Below are positions 25,751 to 34,920 of a stretch of 64,000 nucleotides of DNA, in pieces. The stretch is taken from contig QFWS01000008.1 in the NCBI GenBank assembly GCA_003144015.1, positions 1-64,000 on the forward strand. Direction: 5' to 3'. How positions within the stretch are numbered: position 1 is the stretch's first letter; the number at the start of each line of letters is the position of its first letter. The notes under the pieces were generated by a model. It was not told the origin of the DNA and did not search any database. It saw nothing but the letters and a program-made list of their open reading frames with translations. Position numbers and translations under genes: made by a program. The stretch is from Flavobacteriaceae bacterium LYZ1037. Lineage in GTDB: Bacteria; Bacteroidota; Bacteroidia; Flavobacteriales; Flavobacteriaceae.

Positions 25751-26638
25751 CTATTTATTTAAGTGTTTATTTTTTGCATAATCGAAACCTTGCTGCCACC
25801 ATTTAGTCATTAGCTTTTTACTAAAAATCAATGAGTTCTCGGTTAAACTAGAAGGTGTATAGTATAAGTTAAGCTTAACACCATTGTTCACTGCTGCTAA
25901 TTTTCCAATTACAATGTCATTTTGCTCTACTTGATTTAGTAAATGCCCAAAAAGGTTTATCATCAACGAAAATGGATTTTTACCTAATACTTTTTGATTC
26001 TCTATATTTTCAGCCTCTAAAATAATAGCATCTACCTCAGTCGCTCCTCGTTTAATAGCCTCGCGTATTGGCACCACACAACCCAAGCCTCCATCGGCGT
26101 ACTCAAAACCATTCACTTTTGCTATTGACATAAACGGAATATAATTACAGGAGATCCAAATCCAATGACAAAACTCTTCATAAGTACACTCATTTATAGA
26201 CTTATATTCAACGGTATTCATGGATAAGTTAGACACTGTAACAACCACGTCTGCTTTCTCTTTTCTAATTTTCAAAAACTCTTCCTCAGTAAAATTACGT
26301 TTAATACTTCGTCTCAGAGCGTTACTCTCTCCAAACGTACGTCTTCGCCTAATAAACTGCCACATAGAGTTAATAAAATCTATGGACACATATTCTCTAT
26401 CGCCTTTTTTACGTTGCACAAAGGGACTTACGCTAAAAATATCATGTTGTTGAACATTCGTAAAAATATCGTACAATTTGGGGATATTATCTACAGCCAA
26501 ATGAGGAATTAACAAGCTTCCTGTAGATGTTCCTAAAAACATATCGTAAGATTTTCCTTGATGCTCCATAAGGTATTGAGCCACACCACCAGCATAAGCT
26601 CCTTTACTTCCTCCACCAGATATAACTAATGCTTTCAT
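25751..26638 (-). CDS. Patatin-like phospholipase (second of tandem pair)
   Basis: This 295-residue cytosolic protein has the patatin catalytic dyad: oxyanion loop SGGGSKGAY at residues 7-15, nucleophile in GTSTGSL near 40, and Asp in DGGLG near 184. Family members remove fatty acyl chains from phospholipids or related lipids. It is the last gene of a minus-strand operon and starts inside the end of its paralogue (four-base overlap). The two proteins are closely similar along their length, for instance in NLSMNTVEYKSINE against NLSLNQVEYKSIND, so they arose by duplication. Confidence 0.88.
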   Translation of the reverse strand: MKALVISGGGSKGAYAGGVAQYLMEHQGKSYDMFLGTSTGSLLIPHLAVDNIPKLYDIFTNVQQHDIFSVSPFVQRKKGDREYVSIDFINSMWQFIRRRRTFGESNALRRSIKRNFTEEEFLKIRKEKADVVVTVSNLSMNTVEYKSINECTYEEFCHWIWISCNYIPFMSIAKVNGFEYADGGLGCVVPIREAIKRGATEVDAIILEAENIENQKVLGKNPFSLMINLFGHLLNQVEQNDIVIGKLAAVNNGVKLNLYYTPSSLTENSLIFSKKLMTKWWQQGFDYAKNKHLNK

Positions 26639-27540
26639 TCTGTTTCTAATGGGCTTACAGATTCATTTTTAAATTTTGCAAAATTAAAACCACTTTGCCA
26701 CCACAAGGTCATCTTTTCTTTATTAAACACAAGCGCATTTGTCGTTAAAACTGTTGGTGTGTAATAAAAATCGATAATAGCATTTTGATTGGTTGCAACA
26801 AATTTACCAATTCTAATGTTTTGACTCTCTATTCTGTCTAACATAAAAGAAAACATATTTGTTAATAATGAAAACGCATTTAATGAAGGCATTCTATTGA
26901 ATTGCGTGACCTCCGTTTGCAAAATAATAGCATCTATATGTGTGGCTCCTCGTTTGATAGCTTCTTCAATTGGCACCATAGAACCCAAACCACCATCAGC
27001 ATATTCACATCCGTTTTTCTTTACTAAAGACATAAATGGCGTGTAATTACAAGAAATCCAAACCCATTCACAAAACGCTTCATAATCAAAATCATTAATA
27101 GACTTGTACTCAACCTGATTTAACGATAAATTAGAAACAGTAATAACAATATCTTTATGAGACACCTTTAGTTGATGAAATTCAGCTTCAGACAAGGTGT
27201 TTTTAATCAATTTTTTAAGATTATAACTTTCACCAAAAGTCTTACTACCTCTCAACAAGTTTCGTAAAACATTTAAATGATTAATTTTTATGGTTTCAAT
27301 CCCTCTTTTATTTTTAATTGCAAAAGGACATACATTAAAAATAGCTTGCTGATTGACATTGGTGTATATCTCTTTAATCTTTTCTACTTGATTTAATGCC
27401 AAATGAGACACTAATAAACTCCCAGTAGACGTACCTAAAAACAAATCATATTGATGCTTTTTGTTTTCAATAAGGTATTGCGCCACACCTCCAGCAAATG
27501 CACCTTTACTGCCTCCTCCCGAAATAACTAATGCTCTCAT
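26635..27540 (-). CDS. Patatin-like phospholipase (first of tandem pair)
   Basis: This 301-residue paralogue of the gene at 25751-26638 has the same catalytic parts: SGGGSKGAF at 7-15, GTSTGSL near 40, DGGLG near 185. No signal peptide or barrel is present, unlike the secreted patatin-porin proteins also found in Bacteroidota, so it should act inside the cell. Its ATG (27540) touches the stop codon of the M1 peptidase gene (27541-27543) with no spacer, so both are translated from one message. Differences between the copies lie mostly in the middle region (NVCPFAIKNKRG against SVSPFVQRKKGD). Confidence 0.88.
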   Translation of the reverse strand: MRALVISGGGSKGAFAGGVAQYLIENKKHQYDLFLGTSTGSLLVSHLALNQVEKIKEIYTNVNQQAIFNVCPFAIKNKRGIETIKINHLNVLRNLLRGSKTFGESYNLKKLIKNTLSEAEFHQLKVSHKDIVITVSNLSLNQVEYKSINDFDYEAFCEWVWISCNYTPFMSLVKKNGCEYADGGLGSMVPIEEAIKRGATHIDAIILQTEVTQFNRMPSLNAFSLLTNMFSFMLDRIESQNIRIGKFVATNQNAIIDFYYTPTVLTTNALVFNKEKMTLWWQSGFNFAKFKNESVSPLETE

Positions 27541-29541
27541 TTAATTCGAATTTTGCAATCTTAAAATGGTTTCTTTATAATTTGAGTTTTTTGATAATTC
27601 TTCTAGCATATTTTTAGCATACTTTTTAAACTGCCAATTATAATGCCTCGAAGCTTCTACTAAATTAACAAAAACAGTTTCATTAAAAATCCCTAACGAA
27701 TTTAAGTAATTAAATGCTGTTAATCGGACTTCAAAGTTATACCTGGGATTGGAATAACCAATTAATTCGTTTAAAAAATTTTCTTTTTCATCAGCTTTAT
27801 ATAAAGGCGTTGAAAGTGCTAAAGCCAACCAAAGTTGCCTGACATTTTTATCGTTAAAACCAACAATGCCACGTGTCTGACTTAAATAAAGCTCTCTATC
27901 TTCAACAAAATTAATCCACAAATGAAACAAAGCAGACTCTATAGTCTGATAAGATTTATCCATTAACAAAGTCTCATAATCATCTTTCAAATTTAGAGGG
28001 ATTTTATCCATATTCTGAGCAATGGCTTGTCTTGTTTTTAAAGAGCCTTTAAACACTTTAGAAGTCACTCTGTCTGGAATTTGAGAAATCACCTTCTCTT
28101 TTGCTTGGTCTGAAATTGGAGCCGTTAAATAATAGTCGCATTTAGACGTTAGCAACTCACAATCTACCATTTCATATTCCTGGATAAAAGCTGACTGCAT
28201 CAAGCTTTCCAGAGCATTTTCAAGAGGAAACTCCACCTGTACCAACCAGGCATTTACAAACTCGGTTAAATCCATGCCACTGGTTTTTTCTACTTCAGAA
28301 ATAAAATCGTCAGTTTCAACAACTGAAAATGGATATGCTTCTAAATAATTCTTTACAGCCTTTTTAAAAGCCTCATCGCCAACCTGCTCTCTTAAAGCGT
28401 GTAAAACCCAGGCGCCACGCTTATAAAACGTGACACTACTCGACTTCGGATTAAACAAAGATGTACTAGTTCCGGATCTGTTTTGATCCATCAGTTGCTG
28501 AGCATATTCATACAAGCGCCAGTAATAATAATTCTCACCAAACACATCTCTTTCAGCCAAAAGCGCATAATAGGTTGCAAAACCCTCCTGCAACCAATGG
28601 TGTTCGCCACTCTTAGCGGTTACATAATCGCCAAACCATTGATGTGCCAGCTCATGCGCATTCACATTCACATAATTTTTATCTACAAAGGCCGTGGAGT
28701 CAATCACAAAGGCATCCGAAAAAATGGTTGCACTTGTGTTTTCCATCCCTGCATACAGAAAATCGTGAACCGGAATCTGCTTGTAATTTTGCCAAGGATA
28801 GCCGATACCTATTTCTTTCTCCAGAAAATCGAACATCTGTTTACTGTAGCGATAGGTTGGCTCTACTTTCAAAGAATCTTCCGGATAATAATACATATCT
28901 AAAAGTATTCCACTATTTGAAATTTCTTCATGTTTATTGTATTTTCCAATGACCAAAGCCACTAAATAGCTGGACATGGGTGCTTTCATATCAAAATGCC
29001 AAACAGTGTTTTCTGCTTCAACAGCCTTATCTACAAGATTCCCGTTGGCAATTACTTCGTATGCGCTATCAAAAGCAACCGATAAATCAAATTCTATTTT
29101 ATCATTGGTATCATCCAGACTTGGCAACCAATTACTCGTATATTTTCCCTGGCCTTGCGTCCAAATCTGATTAGGTGCTTCATTATCCCAGCCCACAAAA
29201 TAGAGAGCCTTTTTTGGCTGTGCTTCATATTTAAAACTCAATTTATAGGTTTCCCCAGCTTTATATTTGGAATAAACCACAAGTTGCTTGTCGTTGTTTT
29301 CATAAACTACTTTTTCATTATTAAGCAAAATTTCATCAAAATGCATCTGCATGGCATCAATATAAATTGAATCGACAGATTTTAATATTTTAAACTCATA
29401 CTCTACCAGTCCAAATACCTTAGAGGTATTCACATCAAAACTCAAATCAGCTTTAACACGAGTAAAATCAACATTTTCAAGCTGTTGCGCTTGTGTTAAT
29501 CCTACCAAAAACAAAAAGACATAAAAAAGAAAATGTTTCAT
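27541..29541 (-). CDS. M1 family zinc aminopeptidase, exported
   Basis: This is a 666-residue exported metallopeptidase with a signal peptide ending near GLTQAQQ. The catalytic zinc site is complete: HELAHQW near residue 295 and the third ligand in WLQEGFATY about 20 residues later. The exopeptidase GxMEN signature is present as YAGMENTSATI. It trims N-terminal residues from peptides in the periplasm. A C-terminal helical region follows the catalytic domain. It is the first gene of a three-gene operon with two patatins. It contrasts with the degenerate M1-like protein at 6847-9678, in which these residues are lost. Confidence 0.92.
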   Translation of the reverse strand: MKHFLFYVFLFLVGLTQAQQLENVDFTRVKADLSFDVNTSKVFGLVEYEFKILKSVDSIYIDAMQMHFDEILLNNEKVVYENNDKQLVVYSKYKAGETYKLSFKYEAQPKKALYFVGWDNEAPNQIWTQGQGKYTSNWLPSLDDTNDKIEFDLSVAFDSAYEVIANGNLVDKAVEAENTVWHFDMKAPMSSYLVALVIGKYNKHEEISNSGILLDMYYYPEDSLKVEPTYRYSKQMFDFLEKEIGIGYPWQNYKQIPVHDFLYAGMENTSATIFSDAFVIDSTAFVDKNYVNVNAHELAHQWFGDYVTAKSGEHHWLQEGFATYYALLAERDVFGENYYYWRLYEYAQQLMDQNRSGTSTSLFNPKSSSVTFYKRGAWVLHALREQVGDEAFKKAVKNYLEAYPFSVVETDDFISEVEKTSGMDLTEFVNAWLVQVEFPLENALESLMQSAFIQEYEMVDCELLTSKCDYYLTAPISDQAKEKVISQIPDRVTSKVFKGSLKTRQAIAQNMDKIPLNLKDDYETLLMDKSYQTIESALFHLWINFVEDRELYLSQTRGIVGFNDKNVRQLWLALALSTPLYKADEKENFLNELIGYSNPRYNFEVRLTAFNYLNSLGIFNETVFVNLVEASRHYNWQFKKYAKNMLEELSKNSNYKETILRLQNSN

Positions 29542-29622
29542 ACATATACCATATCAACGACCTGACTAAAATACATAAATTTTGAAGTTTAAAGTTTCAA
29601 GATTAAGGTTTATATTCGTGTT

Positions 29623-31761
29623 ATGTCTAATAATTTACAAACCCCCATAGATTATTTAAAAGGTGTTGGACCGAATCGTGCCGATTTGCTCCGAAAAGAA
29701 CTAAGCATTAACACCTATCAGGATTTAATTAATTTATTTCCAAACAGATACTTAGACAGAACCCAATATTACAAAATCAATCAGTTACAACGCAATACGG
29801 CCGAAGTACAAATTATTGGAGAGATTATCAGTTTAAAAGAAGTTGCTCAAAAACGTGGCAAACGTCTAGTAGCCACCTTTAAAGACGACACAGGAACCAT
29901 GGAACTAGTGTGGTTTCGGGGGCAGAAATGGATTCGCGAAAGCATCAAACTTAAAAAACCCTATGTTGTTTTCGGGAAAGTAAACTGGTTTAATGGTGTT
30001 TTTAGCATGCCGCATCCAGATATGGAACTTCTGGAGGAACACCAAAAGAATTTAAGCTCTGCCATGCAGCCCATTTACCCTTCTACCGAAAAATTATCGA
30101 ATAAAGGCATTTCCAATCGAGTAGTTAATAAAATCATGCAACAATTGTTTCTGGAAACCAAGGGACGGTTTGTAGAATCGTTACCCGAAAGTATTCTTTC
30201 AGAACTCAAATTAACATCCAAATCTGAGGCTGTTTTTAACATCCATTTTCCGAAAAATCAAGAGCAATTAGCACGGGCACAATTCCGATTAAAATTTGAA
30301 GAATTATTCTATATCCAATTGCAATTAATTCTGAAAAATTTAATCCATAAATCGAAAATTAAAGGCTTGCCTTTTACACAAGTTGGACCCCATTTCAATA
30401 CGTTTTATAAAAACCATTTACCCTTCCAATTAACCAGCGCTCAGAAACGTGTGTTAAAAGAAATAAGACAAGATCTAGGCAGTAATGCACAAATGAACCG
30501 TCTCTTACAAGGAGATGTGGGTTCAGGAAAAACCATAGTCGCCTTCATGTCAATGCTCATAGCGCTTGACAACGGTTTCCAGGCCTGCTTAATGGCTCCG
30601 ACTGAAATTTTGTCAGTCCAACACTATAACGGATTTAAAGAGCTGTCTAATAATCTAAATATCAGTATAAAACTACTTACTGGTTCAAGTAATACTTCAG
30701 AAAGAAAAGAAATTCATAAATCGCTTGAAAATGGCGAATTAGACATCTTAATTGGCACCCATGCTCTGCTTGAAAATAAAGTAAAATTCCAGAAATTAGG
30801 CCTCGCCATTATCGACGAACAACACCGTTTTGGAGTCGAACAAAGAAGTAAATTGTGGCGAAAAGGCCCTCCTAAATCCTCCCAAAACGGACCAGATTCA
30901 GGGGCTACTCCACCGCATATTTTGGTCATGACTGCAACACCAATTCCAAGAACTTTAGCCATGTCTGTTTATGGCGATTTAGACATCTCGGTGATTGACG
31001 AATTACCTCCGGGAAGACAGGCCATAAAAACGGTACATCGGTATGATACTAACCGACTAAAAGTCTTCAGGTTTATAAGAGATGAAATTGATAAAGGTAG
31101 ACAGATTTATATGGTGTATCCATTAATCCAGGAAAGTGAGAAAATGGATTATAAGGATTTAATGGATGGTTACGAAAGTGTGGCCAGAGACTTCCCCCCT
31201 CCGAAATATCAGATTTCGATTGTGCATGGACAAATGAAACCAGCAGACAAAGATTACGAAATGCAACGCTTTATAAAAGGTGAAACCAACATCATGGTTG
31301 CTACAACGGTTATAGAAGTTGGTGTAAACGTACCCAATGCCTCGGTTATGATAATAGAAAGCGCCGAACGCTTTGGTCTCTCGCAATTACACCAGTTGCG
31401 TGGACGTGTAGGCCGTGGTGCCGAACAAAGCTATTGTATATTAATGACTAGCCACAAATTAAGCAACGACAGCAAAAAACGTATAGAAACCATGTGCAGA
31501 ACCAACGATGGTTTTGAAATTGCCGAAGTAGATTTAAACCTTCGTGGCCCGGGAGACATTATGGGAACCCAGCAAAGTGGCGTTTTAAACCTTAAGATTG
31601 CCGATTTGCTAAAAGACAAAGACATCTTACAGTCTGCCAGATATTACGCTAAAAAAATACTTAGTAGCGACCCGACTCTAAAAGCACCAGAAAACAAAAC
31701 CATTCTACACACCTACCAGCAGCTTAGCAAATACAAGAATATCTGGAATTATATTAGTTAA
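29623..31761 (+). CDS. recG: ATP-dependent DNA helicase RecG
   Basis: This is a 712-residue branch-migrating helicase that rescues stalled forks and processes recombination intermediates. Visible are the N-terminal wedge/OB region (VQIIGEIISLKEVAQKRGKR), Walker A GDVGSGKT, DEQH box IIDEQHRFGVEQR, TATPIPRTLAM, and the C-terminal ERFGLSQLHQLRGRVGRG plus the RecG-specific FEIAEVDLNLRGPGDIMGTQQSG. Residues ~415-429 (GPPKSSQNGPDSGAT) between the DEQH box and TATPIPRT look like an extra in-frame segment, locally richer in GC and of unusual composition. The rest is normal. It is transcribed divergently from the peptidase/patatin operon. Confidence 0.95.
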   Translation: MSNNLQTPIDYLKGVGPNRADLLRKELSINTYQDLINLFPNRYLDRTQYYKINQLQRNTAEVQIIGEIISLKEVAQKRGKRLVATFKDDTGTMELVWFRGQKWIRESIKLKKPYVVFGKVNWFNGVFSMPHPDMELLEEHQKNLSSAMQPIYPSTEKLSNKGISNRVVNKIMQQLFLETKGRFVESLPESILSELKLTSKSEAVFNIHFPKNQEQLARAQFRLKFEELFYIQLQLILKNLIHKSKIKGLPFTQVGPHFNTFYKNHLPFQLTSAQKRVLKEIRQDLGSNAQMNRLLQGDVGSGKTIVAFMSMLIALDNGFQACLMAPTEILSVQHYNGFKELSNNLNISIKLLTGSSNTSERKEIHKSLENGELDILIGTHALLENKVKFQKLGLAIIDEQHRFGVEQRSKLWRKGPPKSSQNGPDSGATPPHILVMTATPIPRTLAMSVYGDLDISVIDELPPGRQAIKTVHRYDTNRLKVFRFIRDEIDKGRQIYMVYPLIQESEKMDYKDLMDGYESVARDFPPPKYQISIVHGQMKPADKDYEMQRFIKGETNIMVATTVIEVGVNVPNASVMIIESAERFGLSQLHQLRGRVGRGAEQSYCILMTSHKLSNDSKKRIETMCRTNDGFEIAEVDLNLRGPGDIMGTQQSGVLNLKIADLLKDKDILQSARYYAKKILSSDPTLKAPENKTILHTYQQLSKYKNIWNYIS

Positions 31762-31845
31762 ATATACGTGTTACTACGTATTTAAATTTTAGTTTAATAA
31801 TGTTAAATTGCACTCAATTTTAACACAACCCTAAAACTACCTTTT

Positions 31846-32646
31846 ATGAATAAACTGAATTTACTACTAATCATTTTATTTGGATTTACAGTTTTATCTT
31901 GCTCTTCTGACAATGATGAACCAAATAATACATCACCAGAACAGACTGAAAAAAAATTAATCAAAATCACTGAAGAAGGCAATTATGGTGTATATAAAAA
32001 CATCTATATCTATAATTCTGAAAATAAAGTTATTGAAATTGAAAGTAGCTTTACAGAATTTGGCCAAAATATCCCTGATGATATTCATAGTATGATTTTT
32101 ACATATGAAAATGATTTAGTGATTTTAGCCACAGAATATGAGAATGATGAATTGTATCTAACAATTGAATATAATTATGTAAATGATAAACTTGCTGAGA
32201 AAATAAGCTACACCTCGAATGGGACTGAAGATGAAAAAATGGAGTTCTTTTATAATGTCAATGGCGAATTGAATGGTTTCATCTTTTATGTAGAAGGAAT
32301 TCTTCAACAAGAAGTAAGTTATGTTTATTCGAATGGAAATGTTACAATTTCTGAAGACAATTATGACCATTCTGAATTTTCACATGATACTAAGCCAACT
32401 CCATATTCTAATTTTACTGATACTAATAAAATCATTTTTGGCCAACTCTTAATACAAAGCTTATCTGATAACAATATTGTGAATGAAATAAGAACTTACA
32501 ATGTTGGAAATTCCAACGAGTCTATCCGTAATTACGAAACAACCATCACATATGATTCTGATAATTATCCAACAACTAAAATAGTAACAGAAACGTACAA
32601 TAGTAACACAACTACAATTAGAACTACCACATTTGAATATGAATAA
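31846..32646 (+). CDS. Lipoprotein of unknown function with tyrosine-rich strands
   Basis: This is a 266-residue lipoprotein with lipobox VLSC followed by SSDNDEPNNTSPEQ, the acidic tether that in Bacteroidota favours export to the cell surface. The rest consists of repeated short strands with Y-x-Y and N-G-x patterns (YNYVNDKLAEKISYTSNGTEDEKMEF-type), similar to YD/RHS-like beta-repeats in lone surface lipoproteins. No catalytic residues are apparent. A second lipoprotein gene follows 91 bases downstream. Confidence 0.7.
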   Translation: MNKLNLLLIILFGFTVLSCSSDNDEPNNTSPEQTEKKLIKITEEGNYGVYKNIYIYNSENKVIEIESSFTEFGQNIPDDIHSMIFTYENDLVILATEYENDELYLTIEYNYVNDKLAEKISYTSNGTEDEKMEFFYNVNGELNGFIFYVEGILQQEVSYVYSNGNVTISEDNYDHSEFSHDTKPTPYSNFTDTNKIIFGQLLIQSLSDNNIVNEIRTYNVGNSNESIRNYETTITYDSDNYPTTKIVTETYNSNTTTIRTTTFEYE

Positions 32647-32737
32647 GTTGTTAATTTAAATATTACCAACTATTATAATCTAACGTAAAACATTGAAGCG
32701 ATTTAATTATAAGTCGTCAACAAAAAATTAAAACCAA

Positions 32738-33871
32738 ATGAAAAAATTGACCTTTACTTTTATAATAGGATTTTTAATAATATCCTGTTCAAATGATGAT
32801 ACTAATAATATTGATGATAATGAAGGACCAAACAATCCTACAGTAATAACTGTAACTACAAGTGATTTTTCAATAACAATTGATGAAAACCCATTATCAG
32901 GCCAAGTTTTAGGAACTATTGAAGGAGTTACAAATGAAGGAACCGTAACTTTTTCAATTTTAAATGAATCCTTAAATGGCGCGTTCACTATAAATTCAAC
33001 CACAGGCAAGTTAGCTGTGAATAATGAAACTTTATTTGATTTTGAAATTAATCCCACTATTACTGGAACCATAAAAGTTTCAAATGGCTCTGTTTTTGAA
33101 GAGTCTAATGTAATTATAAATTTAAATGATGTTGAGGAATCAAATATATATGAAGGAAATGTTAGTCTTCTTACTCAGGCAGAAGTAAACGCATTTGGAT
33201 CAAATCAATATACAGAAATAACTGGAACACTCCGTATAAACGGCTGGGTTACATCATTGAACTCACTTTCTTCAATCATAAAAGTTGGCAGCCTAAACTT
33301 AGACAATTGTGTGCAATTAACTAATTTAAATGGTTTGAATAACTTAGCAGAGATAGAATCTGATTTAACTATTTTAAACTGCTATCTTTTAACTGGAATT
33401 ACAGAACTAAGTAATCTAAATTCAATTGGCAATAACATAAATATACAAGGAAATGAATCTTTAACAAGCTTAAATGAGTTGTCAATCGTCAATTCTATTA
33501 ATGGTTTTTTAATAATAAATTATAATGAATCTCTTACTAACTTAAACGGGTTAAATAATTTAGCAACTGTCGGCGACTTTCTACGAATTAGTACTAACCA
33601 AAATTTAGAAGATATTACGAGCCTAACTAGCCTTACTCATGTAAATGGCCAAGTTATAATCCAAGCAAACACTGATTTGACAACTTTAAATGGCTTAGAT
33701 AATTTAATTTCTATTGGAGGATTTTTATATATCGATGCTAATTTCTTATTGACAGATTTTTGTAGTATTTCTACTTTAGTGAATAATGAAATAATTGAAG
33801 ATTATACTGTAACAGGTAATTCTTTTAATCCAACTCAACAAGATATTATTGATGGAAATTGTAGTCAATAA
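32738..33871 (+). CDS. Lipoprotein with cadherin-like and leucine-rich L-domain repeats
   Basis: This is a 377-residue lipoprotein (lipobox IISC, then SNDDTNNIDDNEGPNN). Residues ~40-130 resemble one cadherin-type domain (FSITIDENPLSGQVLGTI, then FEINPTITGTIKVSNG). Residues ~150-340 hold at least five irregular leucine-rich repeats of about 24 residues with the core LTxLNGLNNL...I, like receptor L-domains (insulin-receptor type). The end (NNEIIEDYTVTGN and a Cys) caps the solenoid. It is probably a surface adhesion or ligand-binding protein. No enzymatic motif was seen. Confidence 0.78.
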   Translation: MKKLTFTFIIGFLIISCSNDDTNNIDDNEGPNNPTVITVTTSDFSITIDENPLSGQVLGTIEGVTNEGTVTFSILNESLNGAFTINSTTGKLAVNNETLFDFEINPTITGTIKVSNGSVFEESNVIINLNDVEESNIYEGNVSLLTQAEVNAFGSNQYTEITGTLRINGWVTSLNSLSSIIKVGSLNLDNCVQLTNLNGLNNLAEIESDLTILNCYLLTGITELSNLNSIGNNINIQGNESLTSLNELSIVNSINGFLIINYNESLTNLNGLNNLATVGDFLRISTNQNLEDITSLTSLTHVNGQVIIQANTDLTTLNGLDNLISIGGFLYIDANFLLTDFCSISTLVNNEIIEDYTVTGNSFNPTQQDIIDGNCSQ

Positions 33872-34162
33872 TAAATTAAATTAATACGTAATAATGAATT
33901 GCTTGGATTTTAGCCCCCTTCTGAAAAACCCTCAAGTTTTTTTGCTTTCAGCCAGTTCACTTAGCTTGTGTTTATTTGGTTTATATTTACTGAATTAGTT
34001 GCTTAACCACGCAACTACTCATAGTCGAGACCGATAAGCGACAACTCAAAACCCTTCAAAATCATTTACAATAACTCATGAACAAACACCTATTTTGGAA
34101 AACTAAAATAAACCCCATATCTTACAGCATCTAATACTATTTCTAACCCATGAACCAAACCC
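33872..34162. other. 291-base intergenic stretch
   Basis: No convincing gene was found. It holds a short perfect inverted repeat TAGTTGC/GCAACTA (33996-34017) with no T-tract, and an 18-codon frame at 34078-34134 (MNKHLFWKTKINPISYSI) that I do not consider a gene. Part of it presumably carries the promoter of the carbonic anhydrase gene, but I see no clear TAnnTTTG at a sensible distance. Confidence 0.5.
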
Positions 34163-34918
34163 ATGAACCACACATTTAAAATTACATTCTTAGCTTTTGT
34201 ATTCGTTTCATTTACAGCCTGCAAGCAGGAAAACAAAACAATTCCAACCCTACAACCAACTCAAGTAGTTGTTGAAAAACCTATAACCGGATTGGTAGAA
34301 GACGTTATAACGAAAGAACAGCAAAAAGCTTTAACACCAGACATGGTGATTCAATCGCTTAAAGATGGGAATGTACGTTTTACCAACAACGATTTAACTG
34401 CTAGAAACCATTCGCAACAAGTAAGAAACAGCTCTCTATCTCAACACCCTAAAGCCATTATTTTATCTTGTATTGATAGTCGTGTACCTGTAGAAGACGT
34501 CTTTGACAGAGGTATTGGTGGTATTTTTGTTGCACGTGTTGCTGGAAACTTTAGCAATGAAGATATTTTAGGTAGCATGGAATATGCTTGTAAAGTCTCT
34601 GGTTCCAAACTTGTTTTAGTTTTAGGTCACGAGTATTGTGGTGCTATCAAGGCTAGTATTGACGATGTGCAATTGGGCAATATAACACCTATGCTTCAAA
34701 AAATTAAACCAGCCATAGACAATGTGGTTTACGATGGTGAAAGAAATTCTAATAACGAAAAGTTTGTGCACCTAGTTTGTGAAAGCAACATAGAAAATAC
34801 CATGAATCAAATTCGTTTAAACAGTCCTATTTTAAAAGACATGGAAGCCAATGGTGACATTAAAATTATCGGTGGTATTTATAACATGAGTACAGGCTTG
34901 GTAGAATGGCTAGAATAA
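34163..34918 (+). CDS. Exported beta-class carbonic anhydrase, lipoprotein
   Basis: This 251-residue enzyme catalyses CO2 hydration. The zinc site is present: CIDSRVP near residue 103 (Cys, and the Asp-Arg dyad) and HEYCGAI near 155 (His and Cys). Unusually for a beta-class enzyme, it begins with a signal sequence and a lipobox-like FTACKQEN, followed by a ~40-residue linker, so it should sit in the periplasm or on a membrane surface. The start at 34163 puts the signal in frame; an ATG 13 bases earlier is out of frame. It ends two bases before the stop of the facing gene. Confidence 0.9.
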   Translation: MNHTFKITFLAFVFVSFTACKQENKTIPTLQPTQVVVEKPITGLVEDVITKEQQKALTPDMVIQSLKDGNVRFTNNDLTARNHSQQVRNSSLSQHPKAIILSCIDSRVPVEDVFDRGIGGIFVARVAGNFSNEDILGSMEYACKVSGSKLVLVLGHEYCGAIKASIDDVQLGNITPMLQKIKPAIDNVVYDGERNSNNEKFVHLVCESNIENTMNQIRLNSPILKDMEANGDIKIIGGIYNMSTGLVEWLE

Positions 34919-34920
34919 AT

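Noticed and set aside
28483-29370. Overlapping plus-strand frames of 60-140 codons opposite the M1 peptidase
   Set aside because: They are antisense to a well-conserved gene, have atypical composition and match no family.
33996-34017. Inverted repeat TAGTTGC/GCAACTA as terminator or operator
   Set aside because: Seven bases only, no T-tract, and no consensus; expected by chance in a spacer of this length.
34078-34134. 18-codon frame upstream of the carbonic anhydrase gene
   Set aside because: Too short, no conservation can be judged, and no link to a hairpin was visible.
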